Source: Gemmatimonadota bacterium
Lineage (GTDB): Bacteria; Gemmatimonadota; Gemmatimonadetes; Longimicrobiales; Gaopeijiaceae
Assembly (NCBI GenBank): GCA_003567615.1
Contig: PWZC01000123.1
Span: forward strand, 1-7,369
DNA length: 7,369 nucleotides
Direction: 5' to 3'
Shown piece after piece: positions 1-5,129 of this stretch. Every line of letters starts with the position of its first letter. Positions within the stretch are counted from its first letter, which is position 1. The position numbers were made by a program, and so were the translations under genes. The notes beneath the pieces were generated by a model. It was not told where the DNA came from. It did no database searches and saw only the letters and a list, made by a program, of their open reading frames with translations.

Positions 1-476
1 AAGCGGCAGCTTCCCAGGCTCCGGGTCATGCGACGCGAGATGCGGAGCTCCAGATCCCCGGGCACCAGATCGTCCCAGAACGCGCCGCACCGGATCCGGG
101 TCAGGAGGGTCTCGAGGCGTCGCCGTTCACCCGGCGTCCCCTCACAGCGCAGGGAGCGCCGCGGACGCCGCCGCCCGCTCTGCGCCCGGGCCTTCTTCAG
201 GTCATCGTCCACCAGGCTCCGGAGACGGTGCAGGCTCTTCGGATCTCCCTCCAGCGCCGGGGCCACCTGGGCCCACGCCTCTTCTCCGGCACGCACCACC
301 ACCTGGGCCAGGTTCAGGACCCGGCTCCCGCCCTTCCGTCGTCCCAGCGAGGCAAGGCGGCGCACATTGGGGCGGGCGGCCACCCCATGCACCGGAGGAA
401 GGCGGGTACGGGTGCGGTGGTACACATCCAGGATGCGCGACGCCTCGCCGGGATCGAGCCCTCTACCCCCTCCCAT
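1..476 (-). CDS. SprT-like domain protein, N-terminal part (runs off the left edge)
   Basis: Reading the minus strand from the ATG at 476-474, the frame stays open for 158 codons to the window edge with no stop, so the C-terminus is missing. The visible part is basic and Arg-rich. It opens with a helical stretch (GEASRILDVYHRTR), then an Arg-rich middle around residues 95-120. The last 27 residues (about 132-158) contain FWDDLVPGDLELRISRRMTR followed by SLGSC. This fits the start of SprT-like domains, where a strand and an 'R-x-T-x-x-x-G' segment precede the HExxH zinc site. The HExxH itself would lie outside the window, so catalytic competence cannot be judged. The start is supported by a strong Shine-Dalgarno in the 3' end of the transporter gene and a 1-base gap to its stop, implying co-transcription. 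The frame call is firm; the SprT assignment is moderate. Another small metallopeptidase or a lineage-specific protein is the alternative. Confidence 0.6.
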   Translation of the reverse strand, partial: MGGGRGLDPGEASRILDVYHRTRTRLPPVHGVAARPNVRRLASLGRRKGGSRVLNLAQVVVRAGEEAWAQVAPALEGDPKSLHRLRSLVDDDLKKARAQSGRRRPRRSLRCEGTPGERRRLETLLTRIRCGAFWDDLVPGDLELRISRRMTRSLGSCR

Positions 477-477
477 C

Positions 478-1902
478 CTACCTCCCCTCCTGGGCTTCGC
501 TGTACGCCTCGGCCTGGAGCCGACCCCGGGCCTCGTCCACGCCCAGCCCCACGGCGATGGCGGCGGCGAAGAGGACGGCGCAGAAGAGGATGGCCGACTG
601 GAGGCCGAACCAGCTCTGGAGCACCCCGAGCCCCAGCACCCCGAAGACGGCGGCCAGCTTGGCGGCCAACCCCCAGAATCCGAAGAACTCCGCCGCCTTC
701 TCCTGGGGCGAGAGAATGGCCACCAGGGCCCGCCCCGCCGACTGGCTCGATCCCAGGCTCAGTCCCGCCAGGCACCCGGCAAAGAGGAAGACGTGCTGCG
801 CCTCCCAGCTCACGCCCAGGAGCGCATCCGCCGCCCGGGCCAGCTGCGGCGTGCTCCAGATGGCCACGATGGCCAGGATCCAGAGGACCAGGGTGACGAT
901 GTAGGTTCGCCGGGCCCCAACCCGGTCCTGGATAGCGCCGAATCCAAGGGCGCCTGCCGCCGCCGTGATCTGGACCACCACGAACATGATCTGCCGGATC
1001 CCCTCGTCCCACCCGATCACCTGGGCGCCGTAGATGAAGGCGAAGGTGATGACGATGTAGATCCCGGCCATGGTGAAGAAGATGGAGACCAGGAGGACGG
1101 CCAGGTCCCGGAACCGGGCCAGCTCCAGGCCGGTGCGCCGCAGCCGCTCCCATCCCACGGATATGTAGCCCCGCCCCGGTGGGAGGGGCTGCCGGGCGCC
1201 CCGCTCCTTCAGCCAGATGAAGGTGGGGAGCGCCGCCAGCAGGAAGAATCCGGCGGCAAAGGGGCCCACCCACCGGATCCGCTGGAAGTTCTCTTCACTC
1301 ACTTCCCCCAGGAAGACCAGGACGAATCCCGCCGACACGAGCCCCCCCACGTATCCGAGGCCCCAGCCGAAGCCGGAGATCTTGCCCAGCTTCTCGGGCG
1401 GGCCCAGCGAGGGAAGGAAGCTGGCGATGAACGATTCCCCCACGGCGTAGGCGAAGTTGGAGATCACCAGAAGGAGGACCCCCAGCACCACGTAGCCCGG
1501 CGCCACGAACCAGAGGCACGCGGTGGCCACCACCGTCAGGAGGTAGCTGGCGAAGAGGAACCGCTTCCGGGACGCGCTGAAGTCCATGATGGCCCCGAGA
1601 AGAGGGGCGGTGAGGACCACCATCAGGTACGAGGTGGAGAGCCCCAGACTCCAGAGCAGGTTGCCCAGGCGGAAGTCGTCGCCCCGGTCGCCGACGATGA
1701 CCCGGGTGAAGAGGTCCCCGAAGACCACCGTGATGATCAGTAGGGTGTAGGCCTGGTTCGCAAAGTCGAACATGGCCCACCCGAAGATCTCCCGCTTGGG
1801 CGCCAGCTTCCGGGGCATGGGGCGAGGTGCCGCCGCGGCCTCGAAGGCGGGACGGCCCGGAGGGCCGGCAGGTCGGTTCGGGTCCGGCGTGGGTGGCGAC
1901 AT
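478..1902 (-). CDS. UMF1 / Atg22-like MFS transporter
   Basis: A 474-residue integral inner-membrane protein with about 12 hydrophobic segments (roughly residues 46-66, 85-107, 115-133, 136-156, 178-198, 212-230, 268-290, 303-323, 333-352, 368-388, 408-430, 434-455). The opening of the membrane domain, GWAMFDFANQAYTLLI (41-56), matches the 'W-x-x-Y/F-D-x-A-N-x-A' signature of the UMF1 branch of the major facilitator superfamily, which also includes yeast Atg22. GAIMDFSASRKR (103-114) sits where MFS motif A lies, between helices 2 and 3, and AIQDRVGARR (323-332) is its counterpart in the second half. SGFGWGLGYVGGL (176-188) is also typical of the family. The substrate is unknown; Atg22 exports amino acids from the vacuole, but that cannot be transferred here. 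The open frame extends upstream to 2199, but that would overlap the divergent lipoprotein gene, so I chose the ATG at 1902, where a Pro/Ala-rich cytoplasmic tail begins. No clear Shine-Dalgarno supports it; Met29 (1818) is an alternative. It is followed after one base by the SprT-like gene. Confidence 0.85.
   Translation of the reverse strand: MSPPTPDPNRPAGPPGRPAFEAAAAPRPMPRKLAPKREIFGWAMFDFANQAYTLLIITVVFGDLFTRVIVGDRGDDFRLGNLLWSLGLSTSYLMVVLTAPLLGAIMDFSASRKRFLFASYLLTVVATACLWFVAPGYVVLGVLLLVISNFAYAVGESFIASFLPSLGPPEKLGKISGFGWGLGYVGGLVSAGFVLVFLGEVSEENFQRIRWVGPFAAGFFLLAALPTFIWLKERGARQPLPPGRGYISVGWERLRRTGLELARFRDLAVLLVSIFFTMAGIYIVITFAFIYGAQVIGWDEGIRQIMFVVVQITAAAGALGFGAIQDRVGARRTYIVTLVLWILAIVAIWSTPQLARAADALLGVSWEAQHVFLFAGCLAGLSLGSSQSAGRALVAILSPQEKAAEFFGFWGLAAKLAAVFGVLGLGVLQSWFGLQSAILFCAVLFAAAIAVGLGVDEARGRLQAEAYSEAQEGR
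481..491 (-). promoter_or_regulatory. Ribosome binding site for the SprT-like gene
   Basis: On the minus strand these bases read AGGAGGGGAGG. The AGGAGG at 491-486 sits 9 bases before the ATG at 476, an ideal Shine-Dalgarno spacing. It lies within the last codons of the transporter gene. This decides the start of the downstream gene and supports translation of both from one mRNA. Confidence 0.7.
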
Positions 1903-1984
1903 GGCGAGGACGATGGCCCGCCAGGCGCGTCCACGCCAGGGGTCCGTGGTGCGGATGCGGCGAAAGGCCCCTACATTGCCTTCC
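1903..1984. promoter_or_regulatory. Divergent intergenic region (transporter / lipoprotein)
   Basis: These 82 bases between the two start codons must hold promoters for both directions unless the start choices are wrong. No convincing -35/-10 pair is visible for the minus-strand transporter, and neither start has an obvious Shine-Dalgarno. The only promoter-like element is the TACATT near the lipoprotein start, listed separately. I see no dyad or operator of note. Confidence 0.4.
1972..1977 (+). promoter_or_regulatory. Possible -10 element for a leaderless lipoprotein mRNA
   Basis: TACATT fits the TAnnnT core of a -10 box and is unusually A/T-rich for this locus. It ends 7 bases before the ATG at 1985, so transcription would begin at or next to the A of the start codon. 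No Shine-Dalgarno lies between them (the bases just before ATG are GCCTTCC). No good -35 is seen 17 bases upstream. This is suggestive only. Confidence 0.3.
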
Positions 1985-2674
1985 ATGAACAGATTCCCGC
2001 TTTGCCGACTCCTGCCGCTCCTCGTCCTCGCACCGGTCCTGGCCGCCTGCGGAGACGGGGGTCCCGTCCCCGAACCGGTGGACACCGCCTCGGCCGTGGA
2101 GGGGTCCCGAGCCGTTCCGGCCCCCGAGCTGCCCCGACCCGGAATGGTCGACGACGCCCATCCCATCGCGCCGGAGCAGGAGGCCTTCTGGGCCGCCATC
2201 GTGGAGCGGTGTGGAGAGGCGTACCCCGGGGAGGTGGTGGATCACACGCCCTACTACACCAGCGCCGCCGCCTACGACGAGGTGGTGGCCCACATCATCG
2301 AGTGCTCCGACGAGCGCATCCACATGGCCCTGCACATGGACGATGACCGCTCCCGCAACTGGATCCTGACCCGGGATCGGGGCACCCTCCTCCTGAAGCA
2401 CGACCACCGGAACCAGGACGGGACCGAAGAGGAGATCACCCAGTACGGGGGGCACGCTCCCTCGCCGGGTCTGGCGCACCGCCAGATCTTCCCCGCCGAC
2501 GAACACACGGCCGAGATCCTCCCCGACCGGTGGGACAACTTCTGGTTCATGGACTTCATGGACGAGGAGACCTTCGCGTACGGCGTCCACTGGCCCGAGC
2601 AGGGGCATTCGATCCGGATCCACTTCGACCTCACCTCGCCCATGGAGCCACCGCCGGCCCCCTGGGGTTACTGA
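1985..2674 (+). CDS. Predicted lipoprotein of unknown function
   Basis: A 229-residue protein with a textbook lipoprotein signal: Met-Asn-Arg, a Leu/Val-rich core (residues 9-20), and the lipobox LAAC with Cys22 as the lipidation site. The residue after Cys22 is Gly, so Lol-dependent delivery to the outer membrane is plausible. A flexible Pro/Glu/Ala-rich linker follows to about residue 60, then a compact acidic, aromatic- and His-rich domain (about 62-218). Conspicuous motifs are AFWAAIVERCGEAYPGEVV (67-85), RIHMALHMDDDRSRNWILT (111-129), LKHDHRNQDGTEEEITQYGG (137-156) and the Trp/Phe/Met-rich stretch around 183-199. Cys76 and Cys107 could form a disulfide in the periplasm. I recall similar uncharacterised secreted proteins with the 'KHDHR-x-x-DGT' block but know no function. 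The open frame begins at 1772; the ATG at 1985 is chosen because the signal peptide starts there. It converges on the kinase gene with two bases between the stops. Confidence 0.85.
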   Translation: MNRFPLCRLLPLLVLAPVLAACGDGGPVPEPVDTASAVEGSRAVPAPELPRPGMVDDAHPIAPEQEAFWAAIVERCGEAYPGEVVDHTPYYTSAAAYDEVVAHIIECSDERIHMALHMDDDRSRNWILTRDRGTLLLKHDHRNQDGTEEEITQYGGHAPSPGLAHRQIFPADEHTAEILPDRWDNFWFMDFMDEETFAYGVHWPEQGHSIRIHFDLTSPMEPPPAPWGY

Positions 2675-2676
2675 GG

Positions 2677-3435
2677 TCAGGCGCTTCGACCCGCCGCCTG
2701 CCCCCTTCGATACTCCCGGAAGAGAGCCTGCCAGCAGGCTTGCCACGACGCCTCGAGCCACCGGTCCCGCCCCAGGGCCTCCACCGCCGTGCGTCGGATG
2801 CGTCCCAGGTGGCGGATGGCCCACCCGCCGGGACGTCGCTTGCGCGCCCCCTCGAAATCCACCAGCCACACCCGGTCCCCGTCCACCAGAACGTGGCCGG
2901 CCGAGAAGTCGGGGTGCCACACCCCGGCCTGGTGAAAGCGCAGAAGTGTGCTACCCACCGCGCTCCAGCTCCGTGGATTGGGACGGTTCTCCCGGAGGAG
3001 GTGCAGGAGGGACTGCCCCGGCACCCGGCCGGTGAGGACTTCGCCCCGATAGAAGGCACCCTCGCGGTGGACGGCGGCCCCCACCGGGGTCGGGACCGGA
3101 AGCCCCTCTTCCCGCATCCAGGCCAGAAGGCGGAGTTCCTTCATGGGACCGGTGCGTTCGAGCCCTCGCCACGGACGCCGTCGGCCCAGGAACCGCGACA
3201 GCATTCCCCGCTCACCGTGCCGGCGGAGCACCCACGTCTCGCCCTTGCGCCCCGCGTCCACGGCCCAGGCGGTCTCCCCGACCCGTCCGGGGAGGGGTTT
3301 CACCTGCGCCTCCCGCTCCCGCCAGGCGTCGACCCGGAAGAGGTCCGGGTCCGGACTCCGGATCCGACGCGCATCCACCAGGAGGTGGGTATCGCCCACC
3401 TCGAGCCCACGGAACCGGGACTCTCCCGCGCTCAA
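2677..3435 (-). CDS. KdkA/lipopolysaccharide-kinase-like protein with altered catalytic loop
   Basis: A 252-residue protein with the layout of 3-deoxy-D-manno-octulosonic acid kinases (KdkA, protein-kinase-like fold), which phosphorylate Kdo of lipid A precursors at the inner face of the inner membrane. Landmarks in order are TWVLRRHGERG (67-77; KdkA has a comparable LRHYRRGG block), PMKELRLL with Glu100 as the likely helix-C Glu, GLPVPTPVGA (111-120), LLRFHQAGVWHPDF (164-177) with His174 and Asp176 as the catalytic HxD, and VWLVDFEGAR (189-198) with Asp193 as the metal-binding DFG Asp. The usual Asn five residues after the catalytic Asp is His181. The N-terminal 60 residues resemble no domain I can name. 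The start is a TTG whose last two bases are shared with the sheath gene's TGA stop, implying translational coupling; GTG at 3399 is a possible alternative. Family membership is likely; the substrate is uncertain because the neighbours are not LPS genes. Confidence 0.75.
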   Translation of the reverse strand: MSAGESRFRGLEVGDTHLLVDARRIRSPDPDLFRVDAWREREAQVKPLPGRVGETAWAVDAGRKGETWVLRRHGERGMLSRFLGRRRPWRGLERTGPMKELRLLAWMREEGLPVPTPVGAAVHREGAFYRGEVLTGRVPGQSLLHLLRENRPNPRSWSAVGSTLLRFHQAGVWHPDFSAGHVLVDGDRVWLVDFEGARKRRPGGWAIRHLGRIRRTAVEALGRDRWLEASWQACWQALFREYRRGQAAGRSA

Positions 3436-4880
3436 AGTCCCCGAACCCGAAGGCGCTCGCCGGACGCCGCAACCGACGGCACCGTGGGAAAGCGAAGGGT
3501 GGGGTCACCGGCCCGGGCCACCACAGGAATGAGCCCCACCTCGGCCAGCTCCTCCACCTCGGCGCCTCCCAGCATGAGCTCGGCCGGTGGAACCAGCGCC
3601 GAGCCCCCGGCCCCCCGATGCAGGATGGGCGAAAGGCCGTCGACGCCGGTGGGCACCGGTCGAGGCAGGTCGCTGTGGCGGGCCCGGAAGGTCCGGCCCA
3701 GGAGGAGGAGGGCGGCCAGACCCGGGTGGCCCCAGAGGAGCATCCCCGGATCGGGTCCCTCGCCGGGCTCCAGCTCTTCGAAGTCCAGTCGTTCGCAGGG
3801 GTTCTCCTCGGCACCGTAGGGGGCTCGCAGGAGGAAGCGGGGCAGGAGCAGCCCCATCCACCCGGCGCCAGGATGACTGCGAAGGGCCTCCCAGCGCGCC
3901 AGGAGCTCCGGATCCTCCGCCACCGCGAGCAGGCCCGGAGTCACCTCCGCCAGGAACGCCGTCTCCCGCTCACGGCCGACGCCCGCCATCCCGGCCAGCG
4001 CCTCCAGATCCGGCGCCGTGGCTCCGAAGGCGTCGTGGACCAGCACCGCCGACCACGCAGCGTCCAGCCCCGCCACTGAGCGGGCCCGGTCCAGGAAGGT
4101 GCCCAGCTCGCCACCCCTGGCCATGGCCTTGGCCCTGCTCCCGGGAAGATGGGCGACCCAGATCTTGAGGTCCGGACCCGTATCCAGCCGCCGGACCAGG
4201 AACTCGAGGCCTCGCCAGACGCCTTCCACCGCCTGGAAACGGCTGTGGTGGAGGATGGCCCGCAGGTGGTTCACCCGCATCCGGTCCAGCATCTCCCGTC
4301 GATCCATCTCCCGCTGACCGGGCTCGGCGACCTGGTGCGGGAGGGTAATTCGCCGGAGGAAGTCGGCCATGTCGCCGGGGGTGCCGGACGGGGTCGGGAC
4401 CGGACGGGCGATGCCATTGCCCGAATCGGGTCCCGGCGTCTGCGCCAGGACCTGGTCCAGGAGCCCACCACCGGCCTCGGCTCGTGCGCCTCCCCTTCCC
4501 TCGCTCTCGCCCTCGTCCTCGCCTCCCCTTCCCTCGCGCTGGCCCTCGGCCACCAGCCTCTCCAACGCGTGGAAGAGGGGAAGTCGGGCCAGGAGGGCGT
4601 CGGGGTGAAGGTCGTCCAGCGAGCGAAGGGGGATGTCGAGCGCCGGAAGGTCCGGACCCGGGGTGAGTCCGATCCTGGGGCCCACGGAGGCCAGTACCTC
4701 TTCCAGATCGTCCCGGTCCACCATGAAGGGGCCCGTTCCACCCCGTCCGCCGGTCTCATCCGTCCGGCCCTCCGAGGTGGCGGCGTCCGCCTCGGCCGAG
4801 GACGCGAGTCCCAGATCGGCCAGGATGAGGGCATGGAAGGAGGGAGAAGGCAGTTCGGTGGGAGGGGGCGGAGGCGTCAT
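3432..4880 (-). CDS. Fused TssB/TssC-like contractile sheath protein
   Basis: A 482-residue cytoplasmic protein (no signal or membrane segment). The N-terminal part carries TssB (VipA)-like marks: FHALILADLGL (15-25) where TssB has a 'vLGDFSG' strand, PFMVDRDDLEEVLASVGPRI (51-70) matching 'vDRDNFDEVLarl-PRl', and LRSLDDLHPDALLARLPLF (85-103) matching 'f-s-DDFhPd-l'. A Gly/Glu/Arg-rich linker (112-139) follows. The C-terminal part carries TssC (VipB)-like marks: LRAILHHSRFQAVEGVWRGL (206-225), very close to the conserved 'aIlHhp-FQalEa-WRGL' segment, then LPRFLLRAPYG (346-356), FEEL (367-370) and the 'LWG' turn (382-384). Together TssB and TssC form the sheath of type VI secretion systems. Separate subunits total about 650 residues, so this is a shortened fusion. 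No other T6SS gene is present in the window. The ATG at 4880 has only a weak Shine-Dalgarno (GGAAACGG). It is first in a two-gene unit with the kinase. Confidence 0.75.
   Translation of the reverse strand: MTPPPPPTELPSPSFHALILADLGLASSAEADAATSEGRTDETGGRGGTGPFMVDRDDLEEVLASVGPRIGLTPGPDLPALDIPLRSLDDLHPDALLARLPLFHALERLVAEGQREGRGGEDEGESEGRGGARAEAGGGLLDQVLAQTPGPDSGNGIARPVPTPSGTPGDMADFLRRITLPHQVAEPGQREMDRREMLDRMRVNHLRAILHHSRFQAVEGVWRGLEFLVRRLDTGPDLKIWVAHLPGSRAKAMARGGELGTFLDRARSVAGLDAAWSAVLVHDAFGATAPDLEALAGMAGVGRERETAFLAEVTPGLLAVAEDPELLARWEALRSHPGAGWMGLLLPRFLLRAPYGAEENPCERLDFEELEPGEGPDPGMLLWGHPGLAALLLLGRTFRARHSDLPRPVPTGVDGLSPILHRGAGGSALVPPAELMLGGAEVEELAEVGLIPVVARAGDPTLRFPTVPSVAASGERLRVRGL
4488..4537. 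repeat. In-frame 17-bp direct repeat in the sheath gene linker
   Basis: GCCTCCCCTTCCCTCGC occurs at 4488-4504 and again at 4521-4537, 33 bases apart, i.e. exactly 11 codons. On the coding (minus) strand it gives the peptide EGRGG twice (residues 116-120 and 127-131) in the linker between the TssB-like and TssC-like parts. This looks like a local duplication in a flexible, length-tolerant segment. Confidence 0.75.
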
Positions 4881-5070
4881 GGACCGTTTCCGGAGAGGGA
4901 GGCGAAGGGGGAAGGCACCGGGTTTCCGCTCACAATAGGCCCCGAGGGCCCCGTGTGCGAGTCCGGTCCCGACGGAACCGGGTTACGGGGCATCCGGTAC
5001 GAAAAAGGGATAGGCCGCGGCTACGGAAGAAGCTTTCCGGACGCGGCCACCGACACCGTGCACCGGCCGG

Positions 5071-5086
5071 TCGGACCGCGGTCCGA
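5071..5086. promoter_or_regulatory. 16-bp perfect palindrome, operator candidate
   Basis: TCGGACCGCGGTCCGA is a perfect 16-bp palindrome centred 51 bases upstream of the dehydrogenase ATG. The 10-bp palindrome ACCGGCCGGT (5062-5071) abuts it. Its size and symmetry suit binding by a dimeric regulator, but no regulator gene lies in the window. A small RNA hairpin is the alternative. Confidence 0.45.
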
Positions 5087-5093
5087 TGCGGAA

Positions 5094-5107
5094 CCGGAGC
5101 ACTCCGG
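5094..5107. promoter_or_regulatory. Inverted repeat with 6-bp arms, second operator candidate
   Basis: CCGGAG-CA-CTCCGG has perfect 6-bp arms around a 2-base spacer. Its centre is 22 bp from that of the palindrome at 5071-5086, about two helical turns, so two dimers could bind on the same DNA face. It ends 13 bases before the ribosome binding site, so repression by blocking transcription, or an RNA hairpin near the start, are both possible. Confidence 0.4.
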
Positions 5108-5120
5108 ACAATTCGACGAC

Positions 5121-5125
5121 GGAGG
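5121..5125 (+). promoter_or_regulatory. Ribosome binding site of the sugar dehydrogenase
   Basis: GGAGG ends 4 bases before the ATG at 5130. The spacing is short but usable. It favours this ATG over the long upstream extension of the open frame; the next in-frame ATG at 5145 would give spacing of 19 bases. Confidence 0.6.
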
Positions 5126-5129
5126 ATGG

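Larger units (their letters stand above)
4881..5129. promoter_or_regulatory. Divergent regulatory region rich in dyad symmetry
   Basis: These 249 bases lie between the start codons of the sheath gene (minus) and the sugar dehydrogenase (plus), and I see no credible gene in them. They should hold two promoters. A minus-strand TATTGT at 4937-4932 could be a -10 for the sheath unit, but no matching -35 is seen. Several inverted repeats occur: GGCCC/GGGCC around a 3-base loop at 4938-4950, an imperfect 8-bp stem at 4963-4981, a 10-bp palindrome at 5062-5071, and the two stronger dyads listed separately. The A/T-richest spot, ACGAAAAAGGGATAGG (4999-5014), may be part of the dehydrogenase promoter, but no consensus can be read. 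Confidence 0.5.

Noticed and set aside
28..1743. Plus-strand open frame of 571 codons
   Set aside because: It is antisense to the transporter and SprT-like genes. The product is low-complexity, rich in Pro, Glu, Gly and Arg with no motif, as expected when GC-rich codons are read in a shadow frame; the minus strand has clear membrane helices.
1903..2199. N-terminal extension of the transporter frame
   Set aside because: It would overlap the lipoprotein gene head to head and has Ser/Gly/Arg-rich shadow composition. The family needs only a short tail before the first helix.
1295..2920. Minus-strand open frame of 541 codons
   Set aside because: It runs through the lipoprotein, the intergenic region and the transporter out of frame, with Gly/Pro/Arg/His-rich composition and no domain.
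2530..3819. Plus-strand open frame of 429 codons
   Set aside because: It overlaps the lipoprotein end and is antisense to the kinase and sheath genes. Its sequence is Pro/Arg/Ser-rich with no recognisable domain, whereas the minus strand shows the kinase and TssC-like motifs.
5071..5086. Palindrome as an attachment site or mobile-element end
   Set aside because: No integrase, transposase, target duplication or matching second copy is present in the window.
4149..5129. N-terminal extension of the sugar dehydrogenase frame
   Set aside because: This part is antisense to the sheath gene and non-coding intergenic DNA. The signal peptide and ribosome binding site place the start at 5130.
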